Assembly (NCBI RefSeq): GCF_000732485.2
Contig: NZ_JAQV02000022.1
Coordinates: 124,001 to 188,000, forward strand
Reading direction: 5' to 3'
DNA from: Bacillus sp. SJS
Lineage (GTDB): Bacteria; Bacillota; Bacilli; Bacillales; Bacillaceae
Length of the DNA stretch: 64,000 nucleotides
A program made the translations under genes and the position numbers. Under the pieces are notes generated by a model, which saw only the letters and a program-made list of their open reading frames with translations, had not been told where the DNA came from and made no database searches. Within the stretch, counting starts at the first letter, position 1, and each line of letters starts with the position of its first letter. Below are positions 53,561-62,232 of this stretch, one piece after another.

Positions 53561-53589
53561 ATTGTAGTACCTTGAGGTTGATACGTCAA
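53561..53589 (-). promoter_or_regulatory. Promoter of the aldo/keto reductase gene
   Basis: Minus strand TTGACG (53589-53584), 17-base spacer, TACAAT (53566-53561). Operator 2 covers its -35 box and operator 1 lies downstream of the -10. Confidence 0.6.
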
Positions 53590-53601
53590 CCGTGATATGA
53601 T
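53572..53601 (+). promoter_or_regulatory. Promoter of the marR-like gene
   Basis: TTGAGG, 18-base spacer, TATGAT. Operator 2 fills the spacer, so the regulator would repress itself. Confidence 0.55.
53576..53591. promoter_or_regulatory. Palindromic operator 2 (MarR)
   Basis: GGTTGATACGTCAACC: perfect 6-bp arms GGTTGA/TCAACC and the same core as operator 1, 38 bp away centre to centre. Confidence 0.75.
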
Positions 53602-53607
53602 AGCTGC

Positions 53608-54054
53608 ATGAAGAAAAAACAAATCAGTCAAGAAGAAATGAATATATGGCATATGTGGAAAGGATCCTATCAGAGCATCTTCGGCCGCGTCGTCAAAGAC
53701 CTGACAGATCAAACCGGCCTCTCTGAGGGGGATTTCGGAATCCTCGACCGGCTCGATCAGTTTGGAAACGGAGAACTCCGCCAGCAGGAACTCGCCGACT
53801 CCATGAACTGGGACAAAAGCAGACTCTCTCACCACCTGACACGAATGGAGAAGCGCGGACTTGTTAGAAGAAAACCATCAGACCTAGATCGGGGAGTTCA
53901 AGTTATTATTACGGAAGCTGGAAAAACCGCGTTGAATGAGGCTCAGCCGGTTGTTTCGGAGGCTATAAGAGAGCATTTTTTGAGTTTGTTGACGGAGGAG
54001 GATGTGGAGTCGATTGGGAGGATTGGGGAGAGGGTGAAAAAAAATTACTCTTAA
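53608..54054 (+). CDS. MarR family transcriptional regulator
   Basis: 148 aa. Winged helix with 'ELRQQELADSMNWDKSRLSHHLTRMEKRGLVRRKPSDLDRGVQVIITEAGKTAL', a classical MarR HTH and wing, flanked by dimer helices. A small ligand or oxidant would release it. It is divergent from an aldo/keto reductase, with two palindromes between them. No Cys residues are visible, so a redox switch by Cys is unlikely. Confidence 0.93.
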   Translation: MKKKQISQEEMNIWHMWKGSYQSIFGRVVKDLTDQTGLSEGDFGILDRLDQFGNGELRQQELADSMNWDKSRLSHHLTRMEKRGLVRRKPSDLDRGVQVIITEAGKTALNEAQPVVSEAIREHFLSLLTEEDVESIGRIGERVKKNYS

Positions 54055-54072
54055 TAAATCTCCTATCATGGA

Positions 54073-54107
54073 AACCGCCCTACTGTAATCTTCAGGGCGG
54101 TTATTTC
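54073..54107 (+). terminator. Terminator of the marR-like gene
   Basis: AACCGCCCT pairs perfectly with AGGGCGGTT, then ATTTC. Confidence 0.75.
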
Positions 54108-54284
54108 AGCAGTTTTAAGGTAGGATTAGATATAAATTGCATAAAAATTTGGTAGTTCAAGATTTTGAGGTGTTAAGGGGTACCTTAGTATCGGACTATT
54201 TTATTTAAAACTTTTTTCGGCGATTTAAATTACTGACCAAATCTAATTCTACGTTCTTAATGGAACTTATTAAGTCACAAACAC

Positions 54285-54560
54285 TTATTCTGCAGTTGTC
54301 TTTTGCAGCACTTTCTGAAATTCCTCTTCTTCAGAATCAATGTGACCTTTAAAAACAACTTCGGCAATATTTTCATGATTAAAGACATATGTATATTCCT
54401 GTGATACGTACCCTTCTGGATATGGTGCAGATAGATAATCAAATAACTGACCATTTCTATCATCATCTGTTACTAATATTTGTTTTCTCCCATAAATCAT
54501 AAGTTTAATATTTCCACCTTCTAAAATAACAATAGATCCTATTGGCAAAAGGTTTTCCAT
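54285..54560 (-). CDS. DUF4176 protein of the LXG cassette
   Basis: 91 aa. 'MENLLPIGSIVILEGGNIKLMIYGRKQ' and 'FDYLSAPYPEGYVSQEYTYVFNHENIAEVVFKG' are diagnostic of DUF4176, a small beta-rich protein almost always found beside type VII secretion (T7SS) effectors. Its role is not settled; it may be a secretion or immunity helper. ATG 54560 follows GGCGG by 9 bases and begins just after the previous stop. Last gene of the cassette. Confidence 0.85.
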   Translation of the reverse strand: MENLLPIGSIVILEGGNIKLMIYGRKQILVTDDDRNGQLFDYLSAPYPEGYVSQEYTYVFNHENIAEVVFKGHIDSEEEEFQKVLQKTTAE

Positions 54561-54561
54561 T

Positions 54562-55263
54562 TTATGCATCCGCCTTTTTTGAAGTGATTTTTTTGTTCGA
54601 GAATTTTACAAAGTGTAAGTTAGCTTTCATAAAAAAGTACTTGTGGAAATATTTAGCTAAAATAAAAATAAAGAAAAAGGATAGTCCAAAAAACAATAAA
54701 TTAAGAAAAGATATCATTATAAAATCTGATACTCCCATAAAATAATTTGCAGCTATGTAGCCTGCTGGTACTGATATACCTGCAATAGTAAAATGCCACT
54801 TGGGTGTAGCTTTCTTATCAAATTCTTTTAGGGAAGAAAATTTCCTATTGTAATATCTTATTAAATAGTAAATGGAACTTAAAAATAGCAAACTCAAAGC
54901 TATATAATAAATTGGATGAGTAATTCCAATCATATAACTATATTTAAGGCCTACTCCAAAATATGAGAGGGCTCCCACTGCACCGAGATATCCAAAGAAG
55001 AGAATAGACTCTAATTCCGTATCCTTAGGATTTCTTACTATTATCCACAGGGCCCAAAGACTAATGAATACTAAAAGAGTCCCTATAAGTATTAGCAAAG
55101 GGTTATTTTTCGGAGCTATGAGCGGAATAAGAATGAACAAATCAAGCAAAAAAAATGTTGTTCCTCCAACCAAAAATTTAATCTGAAAAGGAGGAAAAAA
55201 ACTTAAATGCTCAATTATATGGTCTGGGAGATTCCTGTGTTTTTTATCTTGGCTGATTTTCAA
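54562..55263 (-). CDS. Polytopic membrane protein, candidate immunity factor
   Basis: 233 aa with about six membrane segments ('FLVGGTTFFLLDLFILIPLIA', 'LLILIGTLLVFISLWALWIIV', two more in the middle and two near 'FTIAGISVPAGYIAANYFMG...LLFFGLSFFFIFILAKYF') and short charged ends. No family recognised. It follows the LXG gene by 26 bp and precedes DUF4176. Membrane immunity proteins accompany LXG effectors that act on membranes, so this is the best local candidate; that is inference. TTG start with AGGTGG upstream. Confidence 0.7.
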   Translation of the reverse strand: MKISQDKKHRNLPDHIIEHLSFFPPFQIKFLVGGTTFFLLDLFILIPLIAPKNNPLLILIGTLLVFISLWALWIIVRNPKDTELESILFFGYLGAVGALSYFGVGLKYSYMIGITHPIYYIALSLLFLSSIYYLIRYYNRKFSSLKEFDKKATPKWHFTIAGISVPAGYIAANYFMGVSDFIMISFLNLLFFGLSFFFIFILAKYFHKYFFMKANLHFVKFSNKKITSKKADA

Positions 55264-55289
55264 TATGATTTACCACCTGTAATTTAGTT

Positions 55290-56618
55290 TTACTTAAACC
55301 ATCCTGCAATAGTTTTAATACCTTTTTCTACTCCACTTTTTATACCGTCGGATATACTAGTTTCTTCTTTACCAAACTTAACCCCGTCTAATAGATAAGA
55401 CGCACCGACCGAAATTCCGAACCCTATTGCTGCTGCTCCTAAAACAGGTGCCCCCAATGCTGTCACTAGCGCAACTGAAGTAGCACCAGCTGCAAGGGTT
55501 ACAGCTCCTACCCCTACATCAACTATTGCGTCTCCAGTAATTTTAGCATTGGATTCATTGGCTTGAACATTTTTATTTATATTCTCTACAGTTGAAACTC
55601 CAATGCCAAACCAGCCCAGCTTACTTTTTAATGCTTGTTTTATAGCTGTTGCGGGTCTTACCTGCTCAGCTACATTTGTTAGATTTCCTATTTTCGCCTG
55701 ACTTTCAACGTAATTTTTAGGCAATTTTCTTAGTTCATCTGTTTTAAGTCCAATGGCGGTGCCGCCTCTTATATAGTAAGTGTTGTTTTTACTTGTAATT
55801 TCAAATCCTTTTTTCACTGACCATGCAGTACTTCCTAAGGCAATGCCTTCAGAAATAACTCCAAAAGCGCTGCCCGCAGAAGAAACAGGCGCTGTTGCAT
55901 CAAATAAAATGCCTGTATCCATCACTTCCAAAGCTGTCCAATCCTTCTCACTAATTTTTTCTTGAAGCTTCTGATAGCTCTTTACTTCTTGTAGCTGGGG
56001 AATTTTGAAATTACTCACGGACAGTTTGTTGCTGCTGAACTTGGATTTAATTTCTTTAGTATAGCTTTGGAGAACTGTAACATTTTCTATTGTTTCATCG
56101 AGTGTTTTAGATTGTTCAGAGTCCATTTTTTGGAGGCTTTTAATGGTTTCTTCAGAACGATTTTTCATTGCTTTCACTTCATCTATTAATTCCCCATCTT
56201 TAATATGATTAATTGAGGCTATATCTTTTATCTGATCAATTACTGCGTTTACTTCATCTGTAAGGCTGATAGTTACATCCTTTACTTTATTAAGACCCTC
56301 AGTTACGTCCTTTTCCAAGAAATTCTCTATAATATATCCGTTACTTTCCGGCTCGACGGCTTGGATAGCATCAGACATACTTTTTAAATTTCGGCGATAT
56401 TCAGTTAGTACTCTGCCGTAATAAACAATGAATGGAATATGGCTTTCCTGATAAAAGGATCGAATAGCATTTGCAGTCTCCCCTTTAAAGGAATCTTCAA
56501 TTGATAAAAAGGACGATAAAGATTCTGCAAAACCCTTTATCTCTTTCAAATGTTCATCTATGCTTTTGACAGTAGCATCAATCCCGTCGTTTAAAGCATT
56601 TACATCCAAAACTTTCAT
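55290..56618 (-). CDS. LXG-domain T7SS effector with glycine-rich hydrophobic C-terminus
   Basis: 442 aa. Residues 1 to about 200 form the LXG domain: 'MKVLDVNALNDGIDATVKSIDEHLKEIKGFAESLSSF', 'FKGETANAIRSFYQESHIPFI' and long helices. This is the targeting module of WXG100-superfamily effectors in Firmicutes. The C-terminal part is not a known nuclease or NADase. Instead, residues about 360-425 are a Gly/Ala/Val-rich hydrophobic run ('VGVGAVTLAAGATSVALVTAL', 'VLGAAAIGFGISVGASYLL') with glycine-zipper spacing, similar in style to pore-forming LXG toxins such as TelE. AGGAGATTTT precedes the ATG. Preceded by two LXG-partner genes. Confidence 0.88.
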   Translation of the reverse strand: MKVLDVNALNDGIDATVKSIDEHLKEIKGFAESLSSFLSIEDSFKGETANAIRSFYQESHIPFIVYYGRVLTEYRRNLKSMSDAIQAVEPESNGYIIENFLEKDVTEGLNKVKDVTISLTDEVNAVIDQIKDIASINHIKDGELIDEVKAMKNRSEETIKSLQKMDSEQSKTLDETIENVTVLQSYTKEIKSKFSSNKLSVSNFKIPQLQEVKSYQKLQEKISEKDWTALEVMDTGILFDATAPVSSAGSAFGVISEGIALGSTAWSVKKGFEITSKNNTYYIRGGTAIGLKTDELRKLPKNYVESQAKIGNLTNVAEQVRPATAIKQALKSKLGWFGIGVSTVENINKNVQANESNAKITGDAIVDVGVGAVTLAAGATSVALVTALGAPVLGAAAIGFGISVGASYLLDGVKFGKEETSISDGIKSGVEKGIKTIAGWFK

Positions 56619-56637
56619 ATGTTAAAATCTCCTGTCT

Positions 56638-56907
56638 TTATTTATAAAAAGAAGCTACATCCTTATCTGCGTTATCCAATTCGTTTACTGATTGCTTCGT
56701 TAACTGAAGGTTAACTTTCAATAAGGATTTGTATTCCTCTGTTAACAAGTTGATATCTTTGTTAAGCTGATCCATTTTTTGTGCCATGTTTAAAACATTA
56801 TCGCCTTTAAGAGATATTGTCTTGAAACTTAATCCTTCAGCAGTCTTATTGAGTTGATCCAGTGATTTGTACACTTCTTCCAATTTAACTTTAATTTCGT
56901 TGGCCAT
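56638..56907 (-). CDS. YwqI-like (DUF5344) LXG partner protein
   Basis: 89 aa, all helix: 'IKVKLEEVYKSLDQLNKTAEGLSFKTISLKGDNVLNMAQKMDQLNKDI'. This matches YwqI/DUF5344, one of two small helical proteins that bind LXG domains and are needed for export. B. subtilis has the same order ywqH-ywqI-LXG. AAGGAAGAG precedes the ATG; the LXG gene starts 19 bp downstream. Confidence 0.82.
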   Translation of the reverse strand: MANEIKVKLEEVYKSLDQLNKTAEGLSFKTISLKGDNVLNMAQKMDQLNKDINLLTEEYKSLLKVNLQLTKQSVNELDNADKDVASFYK

Positions 56908-56922
56908 TTTTCTCTTCCTTTA

Positions 56923-57270
56923 TTAAGCATTCAATGCTTTTAATTTCACTTCTTCCTCAAGTTGTACAATTTTAGATTTTAATGATGCTATATCTTCTTT
57001 CGTTTCATTAATGCAATAAATTACAACCCGATATGCCTGAACCAATTGCAAGTAAACTTCTCTATAAGCTTCAGTAAGTTCTCTTCCCCTGGCCGCATTG
57101 AATTTATTTGCTGCTTTTCCCGACCAAGTTTTTGCTCCTAAGATAGGTTCTGATATTAATTTCTCATTATCAAGAAAATCCTGATAAATCTCTTCCAATT
57201 GTGTTGCAGCATTCTCAAGCTCTGTAAGTTCTTGTTCTTTCTTTGCTAGCTGTTGACGTAATTCGGACAT
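56923..57270 (-). CDS. YwqH-like (DUF5082) LXG partner protein
   Basis: 115 aa, two long helices: 'LRQQLAKKEQELTELENAATQLEEIYQDF', then 'AKTWSGKAANKFNAARGRELTEAYREVYLQLV', which holds a WxG turn (TWSGKAANKF) like WXG100 proteins, then a second coil. Matches YwqH/DUF5082. First gene of the cassette. Start ATG 57270 follows TTGGTGAATCT; a longer frame to 57306 is less likely. Confidence 0.8.
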   Translation of the reverse strand: MSELRQQLAKKEQELTELENAATQLEEIYQDFLDNEKLISEPILGAKTWSGKAANKFNAARGRELTEAYREVYLQLVQAYRVVIYCINETKEDIASLKSKIVQLEEEVKLKALNA

Positions 57271-57563
57271 AGATTCACCAAACACTTTATCTCCCTCACT
57301 TGTCAAAAAATTCCCTAAATTCCTATATATTACATTAAATCACACCTCCCTTCTCATTTCCCATAGTTTTCGAATTAATAACCTAAAAATGAGACTTTTT
57401 GCACCCTATTAGAAAAATATTTTCAGATACTAATATCACATATGATTTATAGCCAAAAAAGGAAATACTCAACTAAATGAGGTTCCCACACATTTGAATT
57501 ATATATAAACCAAAAAATAGTTCCCTTAAATCCCGTAATCTGAAATCCAAATATATAAAAAAT
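57271..57563. other. Leader and gene-free stretch before the LXG cassette
   Basis: Very AT-rich. On the minus strand a strong AGGGAGGTG (57351-57343) is followed by ATG-TAA (57335-57330), a start codon directly followed by a stop. No other open frame. It should hold the cassette promoter, but no convincing -35/-10 pair was identified. Confidence 0.5.
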
Positions 57564-57590
57564 ACCTGTAGAAGAGTCCAATCTACAGGT
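57564..57590. terminator. Hairpin between the LXG cassette leader and rlmCD
   Basis: ACCTGTAGA pairs perfectly with TCTACAGGT around AGAGTCCAA. A-rich before it on the plus strand, so it would end rlmCD transcription on the minus strand. Confidence 0.7.
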
Positions 57591-57635
57591 ACTAGTTACT
57601 ATATAATTTAAACCCTTGAAAGCCTAGATATTAGC

Positions 57636-59015
57636 CTATTTTCTCTCTATCCGAACAACCGCCTCACAATGCATCGTATGCGGAAACATATCCACCGGCT
57701 GTACCTCAACCGTCTGATACCCTCCCTGCTCCAGCACATGCAAATCCCTAGCCAAAGTCCCCGGATTGCAGCTTACATACACAACCCGCTTTGGCTTCAT
57801 ATCCAAGATGGTTATCAGCAGCGCTTCATCGCAGCCTTTCCGTGGCGGATCTACGACAATGGTGTCTGCTTTGATCCCCTGCTTGTACCAGTTCGGAATG
57901 ACCACTTCTGCTTCTCCAACACCAAACTCTGCATTGCTCAGTCCATTGAGCTCTGCATTGCGTTTGGCGTCTTCAATTGCTTCCGGTACAATTTCGACTC
58001 CGTATACTTTTTTCGCTTTCTGGGCGAGGAACAGAGAGATGGTTCCGATGCCGCAGTAGGCGTCGATGACGGTTTCTTCACCGGTCAGCTGGGCAAATTC
58101 TAAGGCTTTGTCGTACAGGACCTTAGTTTGTTCTGGGTTGACCTGGTAGAACGATCTTGCTGAGATGGCGAAGCGGATGTCGCCGATGCTGTCGTAGATG
58201 TATTCTTCGCCCCAGAGGACGTTGGTTTCGTCTCCGAAGATGACGTTGGTCCGTTTGCTGTTGATGTTTTGGACGATGGATTTTACTTGTCCGAATCGGC
58301 CTGTGATTTCTTCGATGATTTCGTTTTTGTGCGGGAAGTCGTTCGTTCTGGTGACGAAGACGACCATCATTTCTCCGGTCATCTGGCCGTAGCGGACCAT
58401 GATGTGGCGGAGCCAGCCTTTGTGTTTTTCTTCATTATAGGCACGGATACCATAGCGGCTGCAAATTTCCTTGACGGCTTGGACGACGTCGTCGTTTTCA
58501 GCCTGCTGGATGAGGCATTTCTGCATATCGATGATCTCATGGGAGCGCTGCTGGTAGAAGCCTGCGACTAAGCCGCCTTCGCGTTCGCCGACAGGCACCT
58601 GTGCTTTGTTGCGGTAGTTCCATGGATTGTCCATGCCGAGGGTCGGGTGGACGGTGACTTCATCCAGGTTGAGCTTACCGATCCGGCTGAGGACGTTTTC
58701 GACCTGCTTGCGCTTGAAATCGAGCTGGCCTTCATAGCTCAGGTGCTGAAGCTGACAGCCTCCGCATTCCTTGTAGATCGGGCATGGAGCTTCTCTTCGC
58801 TCGAGGCTTTGTTCCTTTATTTCCATCAGGCGGCCAAAGGCAAAGCCCTTTTTCACCTTTATGATTTTAATGCTGGCGCGTTCGCCTGGCAGGGCATTCT
58901 GCACGAAAATCGGGAAGCCCTCGACCTTGGCGACTCCCGCTCCTTCATGTGTCAGGTCCTCGAACGTTACATCATACAATTCATTTTTCATTACAGGTAC
59001 TTCTATATTTGGCAT
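57636..59015 (-). CDS. rlmD: 23S rRNA (uracil-C5)-methyltransferase RlmCD/RlmD
   Basis: 459 aa, the same length as B. subtilis YefA (RlmCD), which methylates U747 and U1939. TRAM domain at '[33 protein letters not shown]', iron-sulfur Cys set '[11 protein letters not shown]' plus a later Cys, SAM motif '[16 protein letters not shown]', 'VVDPPRKGC' and catalytic Cys in [15 protein letters not shown] 59015 follows AAAGGACGATAAGA. The LXG cassette lies downstream of its 3' end; dgkB lies upstream with two other genes between. Confidence 0.95.
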   Translation of the reverse strand: MPNIEVPVMKNELYDVTFEDLTHEGAGVAKVEGFPIFVQNALPGERASIKIIKVKKGFAFGRLMEIKEQSLERREAPCPIYKECGGCQLQHLSYEGQLDFKRKQVENVLSRIGKLNLDEVTVHPTLGMDNPWNYRNKAQVPVGEREGGLVAGFYQQRSHEIIDMQKCLIQQAENDDVVQAVKEICSRYGIRAYNEEKHKGWLRHIMVRYGQMTGEMMVVFVTRTNDFPHKNEIIEEITGRFGQVKSIVQNINSKRTNVIFGDETNVLWGEEYIYDSIGDIRFAISARSFYQVNPEQTKVLYDKALEFAQLTGEETVIDAYCGIGTISLFLAQKAKKVYGVEIVPEAIEDAKRNAELNGLSNAEFGVGEAEVVIPNWYKQGIKADTIVVDPPRKGCDEALLITILDMKPKRVVYVSCNPGTLARDLHVLEQGGYQTVEVQPVDMFPHTMHCEAVVRIERK

Positions 59016-59221
59016 TCTTATCGTCCTTTTCAAATATGCTGCTTTCATTTTACCATATCCGCTATGCAAACATTCACGGCTTCGCACCTTCTAAATTTTG
59101 TCTGTTTTCTCCTTCAAATTATCTGAATTGTACTAATACACTTTTATCAGAGATTCATACAAATCCGTTGTATAATCATTCTATCAAGTGAATAAATACT
59201 CACACAAGGCAGGTTAACACC

Positions 59222-60622
59222 ATGACGACTATAAAATCGAAAAAGCTGGGCTTGATGGGGTTGTCCCTTATCAGCATTAATGCGATTCTCGGATTGAAGA
59301 ACATTCCGTTTGCCTCTACGATCGGGCCATCGGCGATTGTCTTCTGGATCGCGGCAGCTTTCCTATATTTCATTCCTATCAGCTTAATCGTGGCCGAGCT
59401 TTCGACCACCTACCCGGACCAGGGCGGGATCAGCGCCTGGGTGAAGCGGGCGTTTGGCGAAAAGGCGAGCTTCCTCGCCGGCTGGTTTTTCTGGGTCGCA
59501 AACTTTACGTATTATCCATCGCTCCTGATCGGTATTACCGTCAATCTGGCGTACGCGATCAATCAGCAGCAAATTATGGACAGCACGTGGACGACGAACA
59601 TCATCTCTATCGTGATTTTCTGGCTCATTACACTCTTGACGCTAAAAGGAACGCGGATGAGTGAGAAGCTTGCATCATTTGGTGCGCCGCTTGGCGTTGT
59701 CGTTCCCGCTCTTCTCATTTTCGGATTCGGAATTGCGAGCCTTGTCAGTGGACAGCCTTCTGCAACACCGTTCTCTGCAGAATCCGTTATGCCGAATTCT
59801 GTTTCCTTTGATACAATCATGTTTTTATCAACGCTGATGTTCGCTTTTTCAGGTATGGAGATGCTTGGAACGATTGCGGAAGACGTAAAGAATCCGCAAA
59901 AAACGTTCCCGAAAGCGATTTTCTTCACATCCGCCATCATTGCCGTTATTTACATCATGGCAACAGTCGCGTTCCAGTTTGTGATTCAAATTACACCGGA
60001 TCAGACGGCGAATGCGCTGTACCTGTTCGCAGATAAAGTGACCGCTCAGTTTAATCTGCCGTTTAGCTTATCCCAGCTGTTGGGTATCTGCTTCGTCATT
60101 GCGGTTGTCGGATCGCTGTCCTTCCTGATCCTGAATCCAAGCGTCATGATGTACGAAAGCGGCAAAAAGGTTCTGCCGAAGGCGCTGCTGAAAATCAACA
60201 AAGACAAAATGCCGGTGAACCTGATTCTCTGGCAGGCAGCAGGCGTTACGGTTATCCTCTTATTCTCTGCTTTTATCCCGACGATTTCTGCTGCCTTGAA
60301 CATGCTGATTCTGATGGCGACACTTGCCTTCTTTATCCCGTATCTGTTCCTCATCTCCGCTTATGTGAAGCTGCGGATGACAGATAAGACAGCTGTACGT
60401 CCGTTTAAAATCAAGCACAATGCGGCAGCATACATCGTCGCTGGGGTAGGATTGCTTTCTGTTGTCGGTACGATTGTGCTGACCCTGATTCCTTCAACAG
60501 ATACGACCGTTTCCGAATATGCGCCGATGGTGATCGGTCCTGTGCTGTTTATCATCCTTGGATTGGTCTTTTATAAAGTTGGAATTAAAGAGAAGAAGAC
60601 TGAATACAAGAAAGCAAGCTAA
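59222..60622 (+). CDS. APC-family amino acid transporter
   Basis: 466 aa, twelve membrane segments. 'LGLMGLSLISINAILGLKNIPFASTIGPSAIVFWIAAAFLYFIPISLIVAELSTTYPDQGGISAWVKRAFGEKASFLAGWFFWVANF' is the family opening of glutamate/GABA-type antiporter relatives (YjeM/GadC group), and 'FAFSGMEMLGTIAEDVKNPQKTFPKAI' is segment 6. Substrate unknown. Transcribed opposite to rlmCD and dgkB, it splits a pair that is adjacent in B. subtilis. Terminator follows. Confidence 0.87.
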   Translation: MTTIKSKKLGLMGLSLISINAILGLKNIPFASTIGPSAIVFWIAAAFLYFIPISLIVAELSTTYPDQGGISAWVKRAFGEKASFLAGWFFWVANFTYYPSLLIGITVNLAYAINQQQIMDSTWTTNIISIVIFWLITLLTLKGTRMSEKLASFGAPLGVVVPALLIFGFGIASLVSGQPSATPFSAESVMPNSVSFDTIMFLSTLMFAFSGMEMLGTIAEDVKNPQKTFPKAIFFTSAIIAVIYIMATVAFQFVIQITPDQTANALYLFADKVTAQFNLPFSLSQLLGICFVIAVVGSLSFLILNPSVMMYESGKKVLPKALLKINKDKMPVNLILWQAAGVTVILLFSAFIPTISAALNMLILMATLAFFIPYLFLISAYVKLRMTDKTAVRPFKIKHNAAAYIVAGVGLLSVVGTIVLTLIPSTDTTVSEYAPMVIGPVLFIILGLVFYKVGIKEKKTEYKKAS

Positions 60623-60626
60623 CCTG

Positions 60627-60653
60627 GAGTGCCTATATGGCACTCTTTTTTTT
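60627..60653 (+). terminator. Terminator of the APC transporter gene
   Basis: GAGTGCC pairs with GGCACTC around TATAT, then TTTTTTTT. Confidence 0.9.
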
Positions 60654-60759
60654 GCCGTATGTAAATCACCCCCTTTGAAAACATACATATGTTAACCAAA
60701 TGATACCAGCATGTAACATAAAGTTTGTATAATAAACCAATCAGCAAGGGAGGGATAGA

Positions 60760-61218
60760 ATGATTCAAATAGAAGCACTTGGAGCAGAAAACCTGACAGA
60801 GGGAGATCGTTTCCTTACGTATTTAAACGGCGACACAAGGTTTGTTTTTACATACGAGGCAAAATCGGTGCAATTTTTGACTGAGGTCTCAAAGACGGTG
60901 ATTTATGATGTGGCGATGAAGCTGATCCGTAAATTTGAATCATTTAAGGTCACGCCGTTCGGAGTCGAGTCTGAGAATGTTATCGCTTTTCAGTTCAGCC
61001 CTGACAGGAGCAGAGTCGATATCAAAAAAATGCCCTCAGAGTCACTTAATACGATTGAGGAGACGTCGTTTCCGGCACCGGTTTTCTTCAAAGAGTTTTC
61101 GCTCGCCTATGAACATTTCCTTAAGCCGTTAGCCAAAGCACAAAAGGAAGAGGATGAGATTCCGAGAGAAGTGGTTCAAATGAGGGAAATTCTTGATTTG
61201 CTGAAAGAACAGGCGTAA
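60760..61218 (+). CDS. Conserved-looking protein of unknown function
   Basis: 152 aa. Mixed alpha/beta: 'RFVFTYEAKSVQFLTEVSKTVIYDVAMKLIRKFESF', 'NVIAFQFSPDRSRVDIKKMPSESL', ending in a charged helix ('EDEIPREVVQMREILDLLKEQA'). No membrane segment, signal or recognised motif. AAGGGAGGG precedes the ATG. Convergent with dgkB, separated by a shared terminator. Confidence 0.7.
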   Translation: MIQIEALGAENLTEGDRFLTYLNGDTRFVFTYEAKSVQFLTEVSKTVIYDVAMKLIRKFESFKVTPFGVESENVIAFQFSPDRSRVDIKKMPSESLNTIEETSFPAPVFFKEFSLAYEHFLKPLAKAQKEEDEIPREVVQMREILDLLKEQA

Positions 61219-61250
61219 AAAAAAGCAGACCCCGATCGGTCTGCTTTTTC
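61217..61250. terminator. Bidirectional terminator
   Basis: AAAAGCAGACC pairs with GGTCTGCTTTT around CCGATC, between the 152-aa gene and dgkB. Confidence 0.9.
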
Positions 61251-62232
61251 ACTGCTCTTCTTTTTGCTTTTCTTCCGAACTCACAGGCTGAGATACTTCC
61301 TCTTCCTGCTCTTCAGCGGAAGGCTCAGACATTTCATGCGCCTTTTCCTTAGACATGATGATGTCGAGGTGGCGATAAAGGTTTTCAAATTCTGCCGGCA
61401 AAAGCCCACCGTATTCTCCATCCAGGTTGAGCTGCATTTTATCCTTCGTCGTAACCTTCACGCGGCTCGCCTTCGTATAAATGACGTGCTCATCATTCAT
61501 GTGCTCCCCGCGGAGCGCCAATGAAGCAACCCGGATGAATTCGGCGAGGTTCGCCTTTTTCAGGATGAGGAGGTCGAACAATCCATCGTTGAGCTTGGAA
61601 TCTGGTGCCAGTTTTTCAAATCCGCCCACAGAATTAGTAAGAGACACTAAGAACAGCATGACTTCTCCTTGGAAAAGCTTGCCGTCATATTCAATCTCCA
61701 CCTCTGTCGGACGAATGGAAGGCAGCATTTCCATCCCCTTTAAGTAATAGGCCAGCTGTCCAAGCATTGTTTTCAGCTTGCTTGGCACTTCATAGGTCAG
61801 CTCGGTAAGCTTCCCGCCGCCAGCGATATTAATGAAATGGGTATCGTTTACACGTCCAATATCAATCGGAATGGCAACTCCATCCACCAGCATGTCGACC
61901 GCTGCCAGTACATCGTTCAGCGGAAGCGCAATTGCACGGGCAAAGTCATTTGTCGTACCGACCGGAATAATCCCGAGTTCCGGACGCTTGTCAAAACGGG
62001 CAATTCCGTTTACCACTTCATTGACTGTGCCATCCCCGCCGGCTGCAACGACAAGATCAAAGCCGCGTTCTGCAGCAAGCTTCGCCGCCTGAACCGCATC
62101 TCCTTCACATGTTGTAGCATGACAGGATGTTTCATAGCCTGCATTTTCAAACTTTGCTAACACTTCCGGCAAATGGCGCTTGAACGCTTCCCTTCCGGAG
62201 GTTGGATTATAAATAATTCTCGCTCTTTTCAT
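61249..62232 (-). CDS. dgkB: Diacylglycerol kinase
   Basis: 327 aa. Soluble DagK_cat enzyme that returns diacylglycerol from lipoteichoic acid synthesis to phospholipid. 'IIYNPTSGREAFKRHLPEVL', the ATP loop VVAAGGDGTVNEVVNGI, 'LGIIPVGTTNDFARAI' and the C-terminal 'DSKLNDGLFDLLIL' and LDGEYGG are as in B. subtilis DgkB (YerQ, 303 aa). The last 25 residues are an extra Glu/Ser/Gln tail. In B. subtilis dgkB is next to yefA; here two genes lie between. Confidence 0.94.
   Translation of the reverse strand: MKRARIIYNPTSGREAFKRHLPEVLAKFENAGYETSCHATTCEGDAVQAAKLAAERGFDLVVAAGGDGTVNEVVNGIARFDKRPELGIIPVGTTNDFARAIALPLNDVLAAVDMLVDGVAIPIDIGRVNDTHFINIAGGGKLTELTYEVPSKLKTMLGQLAYYLKGMEMLPSIRPTEVEIEYDGKLFQGEVMLFLVSLTNSVGGFEKLAPDSKLNDGLFDLLILKKANLAEFIRVASLALRGEHMNDEHVIYTKASRVKVTTKDKMQLNLDGEYGGLLPAEFENLYRHLDIIMSKEKAHEMSEPSAEEQEEEVSQPVSSEEKQKEEQ

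Noticed and set aside
54562-55263. ABC or T7SS machine component (EsaA/EssB-like)
   Set aside because: Segment pattern and length fit none of the known T7SS membrane subunits; no ATPase or WXG100 secretion genes lie nearby.
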